Below, one piece after another: positions 38,341-47,440 of a DNA stretch of 64,000 nt. A program made the position numbers and the translations under genes. Under the pieces are notes generated by a model that saw nothing but the letters and a program-made list of their open reading frames with translations, had not been told where the DNA came from and searched no databases. The stretch's first letter is position 1; the number at the start of each line of letters is the position of its first letter. This DNA comes from Parietichytrium sp. I65-24A (Eukaryota > Sar > Bigyra > Thraustochytrida > Thraustochytriidae), in contig BLSF01000057.1 in NCBI GenBank assembly GCA_012862575.1, positions 186,001 to 250,000 of the forward strand, in the 5' to 3' direction.

Positions 38341-40082
38341 CTCCTCTCTCGAAGCTGGTCTAGACCGCCAGCTGTTTCTGACTTGCGCAAAGTGCAACTT
38401 CCGAGCGCTCTTTGCGCGGCTTTGCAGAGGCGTTTCGGGCAATCAATATCGTCCTCGCCACTTCTTGTCTGTCACGGCCCCTTTTTGGAAGGCGTCTCGC
38501 TCGCTGCTTCGTGCCCTTTACACCGCTCTATCTTGTCCGAGGTCGATGCCACCGTCGGATGCACGTATGCACGAACTTGAGTCAGTGCCACAGTGAGTGA
38601 TTTCACGCCGCAACGATACTTCCGCCACTTTTCCTCTCCTCTCACTTTTGCATTTGCTGAACAGATTAGCCGGCGGGGAAGGAGGGTACCAGGTACTCAC
38701 TGTACCGGTATCCAGGTTTCGTCGCAAGTGCTAATTGGACTTCGCTATGGATGTACCTACTGTACCGGTACTCTCGTCTCTCACTGAGCAGAGGTGCTCA
38801 GTCGGCCTGGCAGGAACTCCTCGGGCTCTCTCAGGCGCTCTCAGTCTAGCGTGGGCGTGGAGCTGTAGTCTTCCTTGACCAATCAACTGGCTTTCCTTTC
38901 GGCTCCTCGCGAGTCCAGTTCCATACGCCAATCAGCAAAGTCAGCGCAGACCAGCAGCGCTCACAAGAATCCAATTTCTGTCTTCCTCTAAGAGGCCAAA
39001 GCAGTTTTCATTCCACAGCAGTCCACGGCGAAAGTGTGAGCAAAATCAAGAACGCTTCTTCTTTTCGTTCGAATTAAATTAGATTACGTCAGATGATAAA
39101 CACATATTAAATGTGTGACGGATGATGGATGACGATTGATGGACTGATTTATCCTCTTTCGCAGTCTACGATAAGAAAGAAACAAACAACGAAGGAAACT
39201 CTGGTGTAATTTCGGGGCAGTAGTACCACTTAGTCTAAAACAATAATATATCGCAGGGATCCGTTACGAATATATGAGTCTGACTGTGAGTCCAAAGTTG
39301 TTCGTTCCAAGTTCGAAGTGCCAATGCAGTGCGAAGTTTCGGAGGGTCTTGGTTCGGGTCAAGATGGAGAGCTACGAACGAACTTGGATTTGCGAGAGCG
39401 AATGCAGGCATCCATGTACGAAGGAGCTGGAGAGCTACCAGGAGGCATCAGGAGGCACTCCAAGTGATGGTTACTTTCCCAGCTACCGTGCTGGCCCAAA
39501 AAGAGGGTATCATCGCCAGACAGAGAGTGAATCAGTTAGCCCCGCAACATTGTCAGCCTTCTGTCTGTATAGCAGGTTTTCGCAAGGACCAGCAGCCTGA
39601 GATGGGAGTGCTCAACGTCTCGCGCCAGTGAACATGTGCCGCAGAGGAGCGAATTTCGGGAAGCTTCGCGTCCATCGTGGTAGTAATTTTTAACTGTTAG
39701 GCGAGTGTGTCGGTGAGGAAGAATTTGCTGCTGATGTTTCTTCGAGACATGCCCAAACCCCCATCTTGCTCAAATTATCGTATTTCCAAGCTGGAGATTC
39801 TTGATTCGCAATTAGTACCTGCCTTAGTATTCAAGCTCGGATGGGTAAGGCTCTCGAAGACGGCAACGGCTAGCAGTTTGTCATTGGCAATTTTACCTGA
39901 AGTTACGAGCAATGAAATCTCTTGCGCCTTTGAAGGTAGGGACGGCAGGTCTCCAGCTCGCACGCAACTGACGCATTCCAAAACGAGCGAAGGTAATCCA
40001 ACAGTTTGTTGCGCAAAAAATTAGTCCTGTCTAGCTTGACGAGCAAAGCTATTTGATTCATTTCGGAACAAACAAATAGTGA
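38341..40082. other. Intergenic region upstream of CNB-RGS
   Basis: This 1.7 kb region lies between the CNB-RGS start and the UxaA stop. It holds GTCAGTGCCACAGTGAGTGA at 38581-38600 and two copies of ACTGTACCGGTA at 38699-38710 and 38759-38770. Frames of about 100 codons at 39274-39631 and 39707-40024 lack domains and are not called. Confidence 0.6.
38692..38770. promoter_or_regulatory. Paired ACTGTACCGGTA elements
   Basis: GGTACTCACTGTACCGGTA (38692-38710) shares GTACTCACTGT with the dispersed palindromic element. A second ACTGTACCGGTA follows exactly 60 bp on, at 38759-38770. TACCGGTA is self-complementary. They sit about 350-430 bp before the CNB-RGS ATG. Confidence 0.4.
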
Positions 40083-43000
40083 TTAGACGCTCACCCCAAT
40101 TGGTCCGCGCGATATTTTGAAGTGCTTGTTAGGTGATAAGAGTGATTGAGGTAGGTAAACCCCAGTTACCGTATCAATGACTTTCTCAATGACTCGCAGT
40201 GCTAGTTCCTCGGCCGCCAGGGCTGGATTTGAAGAAGAGTCAGGATGTTCCATTGATACGTCTCCTTTTGATTGGCAGGGGTTGAGCTCGACGAGTGGAA
40301 CGAATGGGTGCGCCGCAACATAGGTTTTGGTGAAGTTGAGAACCACGATAGCATCTACGCCACTACTTGCCATTCCAGCAACTCGTTCCACCCAATCGCT
40401 CGTAATACTCCTCATCAAACATACTCTGCTCTCTGCTTTACGGCATAGGATGGACTCAGCGAATTGTAACGTTTCTGTCTTGCGCCCGCGGAATGAAAGC
40501 GATGGCAGAAGAGAGTCATCGCCGAATAAGACCACGCTTCCATGTGTCTCAATGATTGCTTGCGCAACAAGTTTGGCCGCGTCATAGATAGAGTTATTCA
40601 AAGCCGAGTCGCTCCCCGAATTCGTCATTAAGCCAATCCGAAGCGCGGAGCGAGGCTCCTTGCTATTCGCTGGCCTGCCGTGAACGGAATCAAACCATCC
40701 GTTTCCGATGCACTCCTTGATGCACTTTGCCTTGACAGCATTTATTCCTCCGTCTAATTGAACGCTCGCAAAAATGCTGTTCTCTGGCACCTTTCCTGCC
40801 GGAGCATATTGTTTGACTCTTTCTTTCATGCGTTGATTATGATTCATTTCGCAGCCGTGTTCTAAAAGCACCGCACCCCCAATATGTGGATGGGTCAAGT
40901 GACCAACCAGAGTTCGATCGAGAAGCGAGCTTCCCAGCTCGGGCGGAAACGACACGTCCCACGATCCAAAGGTTCCGTCGCCGTAGTTTGATCCACACCC
41001 TTCTGTGTGGGGGAGAGTAGCTACGCGCTCAATGTGGCTGTGAGAATCGCACTTGTCGTGAAGCGCCGAAGCGATGATTTTGCCGACTTCCGCAGAGCAA
41101 AGACTTGTGGGCAATACAAGTCCTACGTGACCTTGCTTCAAAGATCCCGGGCGCAGGAGCCTGGAAAAAGGCTTGAGAAGGGCATCGCTGACAGGTTCGG
41201 GGGTGATGTCTTCCTCGATGGGGTCCTGAATGAGGCCATGCTGATCGGCAAAAGTTTCGCAGAAATCGCGCACTGTGTCCAAGCTCGTTTGATGCCAGTC
41301 TCTCCAGATCGAGACTTGCGAATGCCCTGCAAGCTCCCCTGCGCTACGCAGTCCTCCAGAAATGCTGAGACTTAGGTCTACGAGCTCCTCCCCGAGTTCG
41401 ACAAGTGCGCTTGGCGAATCGGTCAGGCGACCTGCATCAAAATCCATATCTTTAAAAGTCAAACAATGAAAGTCACACCGGAAGAGGTGCGAATTGAGCC
41501 CGTTATTAGTAATTTTGATCTCATGTTCTGAATATGTCTGACCTTTTGTGAATGAGGGACTTACCATTTTTCAGCAATTCAAATCGTTCGGTGGTGGAAA
41601 CGATTTTGATAGTTGGAACGAAAGGAAAATTCGTCACTGACCCGTTCCCTGTAGTGAAGAAGATGAGGTTGCAGCCGGAGGCTACTTGGCCGGCAACTGA
41701 CTCCAAATCATTGCCGGGAGAGTGCATAAAGAAGTAGCCACCAGAAGGCACAGGTTCACTATAATCGATTACGCCTTCTAGTGTGACATCCGCAGGCTTT
41801 TTGGTCGCTGCTCCAAGCGACTTTATAGAGATGTTGTAGAGGCCGCGATAGAGATTACCACCGGAAGGGTTTCCTTCAGCACTAACTCCGTGCCAGGATA
41901 AGAGATCCTTTATCCTGGTTGTCATGTCTATAAAATCCTGGGCAACTTTTGCGGATCGGACGTTCTGAAGAATGTAAGCTTCTGCCCCGATGAGCTCATC
42001 GGTCTCCGCAAGCAAAGCTCTCCCTCCACAACGGACCACTCGCTTCGCCACTTGACCAAGAAGCGGATTCGCTGTGATGCCTGAGAACGCATCTGACCCG
42101 CCACACTGCAGGGCGATGCACAGTTCGCTCATAGGTCGAGGCTGTCGAGGGGTGGGTGTCACCTTCGGCAGTAGGCTGTCGATGAACACCGCGCAAACAC
42201 GGTCAAGGTCCGCGTCAAAGCTCTCCTCTACGGTGTGCAGAAAGACATGCGGTGTGGCATTCAGTTTCTCACTAAAGCCGTACTTTCCGCCGGCACTTTC
42301 AGCTCGACAATAGGTTTCCAACATTCCCGAAGAGAGCGGACTCGCCGCGGTACTAACAACGAGGACTCCAGCTACGTTTGGATGTACCATCATCCCGGCC
42401 AACGTCCTCTTGACGAGCTCTGCGTTGTTCCCCACGCCGCTCTCGGTGTGTGCCACGGCCTCCACGCCATCGCAGCTCTCTCCAAGCGCAGCCTCTATCC
42501 TAGGATCATCTCGCAGCCTTTCGACAGCCCGTGTGACGAGCGCAGACGCGCAGCTGGTCACGCCTAGCACCACCAGAACGTTTCTCGTTCCGGTTCCCCT
42601 GCCTCCATCCCTCGCCAAGCCCATGAAATGCTTGTCCCCTTTCAGCGTCTCAGACTTCCCCGTCACGGTGTCCGAGCGCAGTTCACCCCAGCCGCAGCCC
42701 GCGCGGCTGGCGGCGTCAGGAGACAGTTCCTCTGCTGCGTCCACAAAGTTGGGCTCGCCGATTTCCTCGCCACGTTCCGCCATTGCAGCCGCGGACTTTG
42801 CGTTCACGAGGCATTCTCCGGCGCGAATGTCCCTCAGCGCCACGCCGAACATCTGCTTCCAGCTTCGCAGGGCGCCTCCGCGGGGCACGTCCCGCGCCGC
42901 CATTCTATGTCCCACCGCCACCGTATCGACCACCCGCACATGAACCCAGCCGTCCCCCCCCGCTTTGCCATTCCTGCTCACGCCGTCCTCAATCCCCGCG

Positions 43001-43176
43001 CCTTCTGTTGCCGCTTCTGTGCTCGAACGGGGTTCCGAGGCGACCTGAGAAAGCGAATGCGGAGCGGACTCCTGACGTACGCGCACGACGTCTCCCGCGC
43101 GGAGAGGCGTCCGCGCCACCGCTGCGTTGTCTGCCGGATGCGCCACAATCGCGCACGCCTCGTAGCTTAGCTCCAT
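40083..43176 (-). CDS. Altronate/galactarate dehydratase (UxaA) family, double-module, two exons
   Basis: Exon 1 (43176-41565) and exon 2 (41449-40083) give 992 residues. The N-terminal 130 residues resemble the SAF domain (VVRVRQESAP, RDIRAGECLV) with a polar insert. The dehydratase body follows: RNVLVVLGVTSCASALV, MMVHPNVAGVLVVST, the family signature LQCGGSDAFSGITANPLLG, then MHSPGNDLESVAGQVASGC and NLIFFTTGNGS. The join restores FELLKN-DMDFDAGRL, where the family reads a similar DMDxNxG. After the usual end (about residue 640) a second stretch repeats the UxaA pattern: VGLVLPTSLCS, LPHTEGCG, LTHPHIGGAVLLEHGCEMN. These enzymes dehydrate sugar acids such as altronate or galactarate using iron; the second module may be regulatory or degenerate. 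ATG 43176 (MELSYEAC) is the first Met. Confidence 0.87.
41450..41564 (-). other. Spliceosomal intron in the UxaA-family gene
   Basis: This 115-nt, phase-1 intron has donor GTAAGT (41564-41559), a branch-like TACTAAT and acceptor AAAG (AG at 41451-41450). Splicing joins G with AT to make the Asp codon of DMDFDAG and merges two frames that each carry part of one enzyme. Confidence 0.87.
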
Positions 43177-43588
43177 GCTCGTGGTGGTGGTGGTGCCTTC
43201 AACAACAGCGAGCAAGAGCGACAAAGAGAGAGAGAATGTGCGTGTGTCTGTCTGAGGCGCCCGAGCCGGTGGCTGACGCTAAAGCCAAACACGGCAGAGA
43301 GCGCGAGACTGCGTATGTGTACTGAGTACCGGTATGTGGTGCACTCGAAAGTGGAACCAGTTGTAAGAATAGATCGAGAAGGCACTTTGCATTGTTTGCA
43401 TTGTGTAACTCAACTCAGCAAGGGCCATGCTTAGCGAGTGGTAATCGTATCTCATCTGGAGAGACTGTGCGGTCTGCTCGGAGTCTTGCCCGCATAAACG
43501 ACAACGTTGGCGCCTTCCATGTCGATAGCAATTTGCATTGTATCACTCAACTCGGCAATGGCCACGCTTTGCGAGTGGTAATTGTATC
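43177..43588. other. Intergenic region between UxaA and methyltransferase genes
   Basis: This 412 bp spacer lies between the UxaA start and the methyltransferase stop. GTACTGAGTACCGGTA at 43319-43334, about 150 bp before the UxaA ATG, overlaps the dispersed element in sequence. The rest is mostly the first unit of the 137-bp tandem duplication. Confidence 0.65.
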
Positions 43589-43663
43589 CTATCTGGAGGG
43601 ACTGCGCGGTCTGCTCGGAATCTTGTCCGTATAAACGACAGCGTTGGCGCCTTCCATGTCGAT
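43395..43663. repeat. 137-bp tandem duplication over the methyltransferase 3' end
   Basis: Unit 1 (43395-43531) and unit 2 (43532-about 43663) align without gaps at a period of 137 bp. By eye there are about 16 mismatches in 132 bases, mostly transitions. Unit 2 contains the last 25 codons and the TAG stop of the methyltransferase gene. Unit 1 carries a second version of the same peptide end (DMEGANVVVYAGKTPSRPH) with its own TGA, now beyond the real stop. Confidence 0.92.
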
Positions 43664-44656
43664 GCGGCCCAGCTTGGTTCGGCTTGGATCCAATGCCTGT
43701 AGCCAGAGACACAGGTCCGCGGTGGAGTGCACGACATGACCGTGGCCCGGGGTAATGCGGTCCGGGAATTGGCGAGAGTATACGCAACACGGGACAATCA
43801 CGAACGACTTGCCGAGGCCACGGCCTACAAGAGCAATCTCCCCGGCAGCTTGATCGGGATGTAGCCCAATGAGCACAGAACAATTGTTTGCAAGCGATGA
43901 CAAGATCTCATTGCAACGCACCGCGCTCTGGCAAAAGCAGTGCTGGATTCGTTGATAACTAATCCTAGCTTGGTCGAGACGGCGGCGTATTCCGCGCGCT
44001 GGCTGACCCGCCCGAGGATCAACAACGGTGCTCCGTACTCCAACCACGGCAAGCGCAACAGATAAGGACCCTGCGCCCCCTGCGATGTCTAAAACGCCTG
44101 CACCGCGATTCAATTCCTCTACTGTATAGATTTCCAGGAGCCAGTCGCGAAATGCGAGAACCTCGGGTCTTATCTGTCGCTCAATTATAGTCCTTGCATG
44201 CTCAACCTCGTCTGGGCTTGCCGTCAAAGTTTTCTTCAACGACATACCGTTGCATCCAATGAGCTCCAACTCATTGGAAGCCGACACTTTGCAAAGGGCG
44301 CAGCTTTCTTCGCCGCTTCTCTCCGTGCTGATATCGCGAGCGGTGCCAGTGTTGTCTCGTATCGTAAAGGCTCGTCGTTCCAGGTGCGTTATGACATATG
44401 TTTCGGGCTTGCCTTCTCCAACCTGCTTCGCTGAACAAGAGCATTGGATCAAGTCACCAGCTCGAATCTGCTTGCCTAGCGCCTCGGACTCAGCTGCGCC
44501 CATTGCCACTCGCTTGCAGTCAAAGAGCATCACAGCGCTCTCCCCAACCAGCGTGAAAAACAGCAGTCTCTTCCCGTGTCTGCGTACGTTGCTTATTTCC
44601 CCTTCGAAGCCGCGGGCCGAATCGAGCTGCACTTCATGCCATGTCCTGGAACCCAT
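43589..44656 (-). CDS. OB-fold plus Rossmann methyltransferase, function unknown
   Basis: The 355-residue product starts MGSRTWHEVQL at ATG 44656. Residues about 15-100 look like an OB-fold (GEISNVRRHGKRLLFFTLVG, IRAGDLIQCSC), the fold that binds tRNA anticodons or single-stranded nucleic acid. From about 160, a methyltransferase domain shows AdoMet motif I (VLDIAGGAGSLSVALAV), the acidic end of strand 2 (STVVDPR), and VLIGLHPDQAAGEIA followed by KSFVIVPCCVY. The GLHPDQA...VPCCV pattern occurs in uncharacterised fungal and protist proteins that I recall, so the family is probably conserved but unnamed. An RNA substrate is a reasonable inference from the OB-fold, not proven. The last 25 codons lie inside a tandem duplication. 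The gene is divergent from the first SGNH-like gene. Confidence 0.75.
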   Translation of the reverse strand: MGSRTWHEVQLDSARGFEGEISNVRRHGKRLLFFTLVGESAVMLFDCKRVAMGAAESEALGKQIRAGDLIQCSCSAKQVGEGKPETYVITHLERRAFTIRDNTGTARDISTERSGEESCALCKVSASNELELIGCNGMSLKKTLTASPDEVEHARTIIERQIRPEVLAFRDWLLEIYTVEELNRGAGVLDIAGGAGSLSVALAVVGVRSTVVDPRAGQPARGIRRRLDQARISYQRIQHCFCQSAVRCNEILSSLANNCSVLIGLHPDQAAGEIALVGRGLGKSFVIVPCCVYSRQFPDRITPGHGHVVHSTADLCLWLQALDPSRTKLGRIDMEGANAVVYTDKIPSRPRSPSR

Positions 44657-45254
44657 CTTTTACCGTATCGCGCACCTCCAAAGTGCTTCGTTCGGCCATG
44701 TGCGCTCTGCGCGTTTCCTCTCACTTGACCTCTCTTCTCGTTCCCGCAAACCAGTTCCACTATGTTGCATTTCCACTGGCTTCCATTGCTCACCATTTCA
44801 CTTCTTCCAACAGCTACGCTTTGCTACGCCTGCCGCTACGAGTGCTACTGCTCACTCTGCTCACCATTTGATTTCTTCTCCAGCGAAGTTGTCTTGGACA
44901 AGTTCGACACCTCGGTTATGGGTACAGGTAGAGATGGATAATGGATGCACATCGCAGCGCGATTTGAGATTCACGGTTAGGGGTGTGGGTAAGGCAACAC
45001 GTGGGTGAGTATTGAGCTAAGGCGCGGAACGAGGGCGGGTTCTGTGGACTTGGAGGAATTGGAGAGGCGTGGAGACGATCAAGAATTGACTGTGAGTTTG
45101 GGTGACTATTGGAGGTATTGGAGGACAAGCAGCGGCGCAACGGCGCAACGGCGGTTGTTTCGAAGAGAGAAGAGAGAACAGAGAACAGAGAAGAGAGAAG
45201 CGAGAAGCGGAACGGAGAGGCCTAGTGGTCGGAGAAGGGGTTTCGGTGTTTCTC
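44657..45254. other. Divergent intergenic region, methyltransferase / SGNH-like gene 1
   Basis: This 598 bp region should hold both promoters. A strongly purine-rich stretch (45163-45240, mostly GAGA and GAAG) lies just before the SGNH-like ATG. Frames through it give low-complexity Arg/Glu and are taken as leader sequence. Confidence 0.6.
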
Positions 45255-46439
45255 ATGGACATGGACTATAAGATGCTGGAAACTGACGCGAAGAAGGACC
45301 GGAGGACTGTGAGTTCGTCAAAGCTGGTGAATGATGGGCGCGCGTTTTTGTTGCGTTGGAGGAAGGTGGTCATAGCACTTGGAGCTCTCTTCGCGCTTGT
45401 TCTCGCGAACAAAGCGTTGAGCTCGGGGGCCGACGATCAAATGGTTGGGTTCAAAATGAGGGGCAAAAGTGCTCAAGACGTTGAGGAAGAGGAGATATTA
45501 GACGTCGAGACAGCGGATGTGATGGAGGAAATGGTGCCTGTGGGAACTTGCGACCCATACGGTCTGACTGGCCACTACGAGGGCGATTCGTTCATTTTCG
45601 ACGGGCCGTGTGCCGAGCAAGGCAAGGTCCGCTGGATCCAGACAAAGGAAGAGGCGTGCGACATCCTGAAGCAATTTGACATATACATCGTGGGCCAGAG
45701 CACGGAGAGACGCATGGTGAACACCCTCGTCGAGTTTCTGCGAGGAGTTCCGAACGCCTTTCCTAATGACTTTGCAAATCCTGCGGAAAACGTCATGTAC
45801 GATAAGAAGTCAGACATTGACACAAAGGTGCTTGCCGCCAGAGACGTCATGGATGACGTGCTGCAATGCATATCTATCAAGTTTGTGACTGAGCGATTCT
45901 CCTCGGGAGTGATGAAGGCTACCAAGAAGTTGATAGCAGAGGCTTCAAAGCGGTCTAATGGGCGTCGCAAGTTAGTGATGTTCCAATTCGGTCTATACAA
46001 TGCCGCTATGAGCAAATTTAAGACTGCAAAAGACGTCTCAATTCAACTGAAGGAGTTCCAGAGCACATTGGTAAAGTCTGGCGTGTTAAGCTCAGCTGCG
46101 GAACTCCATGCAAAGAATGTGACAATTCTTTGGAGGCCACCGCCGCCAGTGGACAAGACCCACTCTCGATTCAAATCTTACAACGGTGCGGTGAACGAAA
46201 GATTGGCATCTTTCGAACGAGCTACCAACCACTTTGCTCGAAAGCATTCCCTTGGGGTCTTTGATGTGTTTCCGGTGTTGCTGGCTGGAGCCAATGAAAA
46301 TAAGATCATGTTTGAGACGGGGCTTGAGTGGACACCGAGACAAGTGGGAGGCATTCATGTGCGTGACTCTGGCCGCCGTGTTGTTATCCAGTTGTTCATG
46401 AACATGCTCTCTCTGATCGCCCAAGGCGAAGCTCTTTAG
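45255..46439 (+). CDS. Type II membrane protein with SGNH/PC-esterase-like domain, paralogue 1
   Basis: ATG 45255 (MDMDYKMLETD) gives 394 residues. A cytosolic basic start is followed by one membrane segment (VVIALGALFALVLANKAL, about 33-50), then an acidic stem and a lumenal domain. Landmarks shared with the next gene are GHYEGDSFIFDGPCA, an RW, YIVGQSTERR (about 147), a FQFGLY strand, LWRPPPPV, EWTPRQVGGIH and a final RDSGRR. The layout is like GDSL/PC-esterase families (NXPE, CASD1, TBL), where GDS carries the Ser nucleophile and a late DxxH carries the catalytic His. Here the first Asp is Gln (GQS) and the late Asp is Gly (GGIH), so activity as an O-acyl esterase or acetyltransferase is uncertain. 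Golgi residence fits the type II topology. Confidence 0.6.
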   Translation: MDMDYKMLETDAKKDRRTVSSSKLVNDGRAFLLRWRKVVIALGALFALVLANKALSSGADDQMVGFKMRGKSAQDVEEEEILDVETADVMEEMVPVGTCDPYGLTGHYEGDSFIFDGPCAEQGKVRWIQTKEEACDILKQFDIYIVGQSTERRMVNTLVEFLRGVPNAFPNDFANPAENVMYDKKSDIDTKVLAARDVMDDVLQCISIKFVTERFSSGVMKATKKLIAEASKRSNGRRKLVMFQFGLYNAAMSKFKTAKDVSIQLKEFQSTLVKSGVLSSAAELHAKNVTILWRPPPPVDKTHSRFKSYNGAVNERLASFERATNHFARKHSLGVFDVFPVLLAGANENKIMFETGLEWTPRQVGGIHVRDSGRRVVIQLFMNMLSLIAQGEAL

Positions 46440-47440
46440 ATCGCTCGTTTAAATTTGTATTTCCCTTACTCTGCTGTGAAAATAGGGCTGCATTCTGCCT
46501 GACTGTGAATTCTGCGAAAAACATATCTTCTACACTGTGCTCTTTGCGCTCAGTCGTAACTGTGTCCCCACTACAAGAAGTTTACGAGCACAACCAGCCT
46601 CTCAGAGGGTGCTCGGAATTGTACTCTGGGAAGCAAGCTACTGAAAAACTTTCCACAAACCCAAATGGCGTTCTCTTAAACGCTGTGACCTTTCAACAGA
46701 CCCGGCATGGTGGGCAAACACCCTCGGCCAAAAGTACAGAATCCTCTCTTTGATTTAAAAAAGAAAAAAACAATTTCAATCTGGCGCTCCGTTTCATGCA
46801 CAATGATGGATCCAAGTTCGCGAGTAGACAGCGAAAAAAACGTGACAACGATTCACAGTCAGCTCAAAAGGCTTGGAAGATGGATGACGATGGTTAGTTG
46901 ACACTGTTGGCGCACTGCAAGTCTTTCTCCTAAACGTTTGAATGTCACCCACAGTCGCTCATGTGAAAGCGACTGTAAATTTGCCTGGACATGTTCATTG
47001 AATGAGTGCTCATGTGAGCAGGACTAGTACAGATTAGTACAAGATCGACTCCAGAGAGCCCGTCTGCTACAGGGGGACTAAAGCCCGCGCTACTACTCGA
47101 TCCGATCGAGTCGTGCTGAGGGGAGAGCTAAGTGGAGAGCCTCTCATCAGACTGTGGCCATCATGATCAACTCACAGTCAACTCACAACTTGTAGTGCGT
47201 CCCTGGTTGGAAGAAAAGTCTCTAACACAACTGCATGTAGTGAGCTGGTACTCGAGTACAGCGTTGTGGCTGGCAAATTCTTTTGGAGTGCTGCGCGAAG
47301 TGTGGGCACGTCCTGGCGAGGACTTGCACTTGCACTGTGAGAATTGGGGCCGTGGGGACGTTGGGGGCGTCGGTCGCGAGGACCGAGTACATGCAGTCTG
47401 AGCAGGCGAACGCAACTGTTCGAAAAGCAAGAGCCGCGCC
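46440..47440. other. Intergenic region between the two SGNH-like genes
   Basis: No gene is supportable in this 1.0 kb. Two strong palindromes occur: ACAGTCGCT/AGCGACTGT with an 8-nt loop (46951-46976), and ACTCGATC-C-GATCGAGT (47095-47111). Short frames near 46505-46901 and 47132-47401 have no domain. Confidence 0.6.
46951..46976. repeat. Perfect 9-bp hairpin
   Basis: ACAGTCGCT and AGCGACTGT are exact inverted repeats around the loop CATGTGAA. It lies about 470-490 bp before the second SGNH-like start. No T-run follows, so nothing indicates a terminator. Confidence 0.7.

Noticed and set aside
38341-38442. 34-codon N-terminal extension of the CNB-RGS protein
   Set aside because: It has no Met and would bury the MGGGASK myristoylation start.
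39274-40024. Frames of about 100 codons upstream of CNB-RGS
   Set aside because: No domain, no repeat of codon bias seen in real genes, no splice signals linking them.
40083-43224. Two separate UxaA genes
   Set aside because: Each open frame holds an incomplete enzyme, and a GTAAGT...AAAG intron joins them exactly at a conserved position.
42410-43325. Several overlapping plus-strand frames antisense to the UxaA N-terminus
   Set aside because: Pro/Ser/Arg-rich shadows in a GC-rich coding stretch; none has a motif.
46505-47401. Short frames between the SGNH-like paralogues
   Set aside because: Random-looking composition, each under 90 codons, no recognisable motif.
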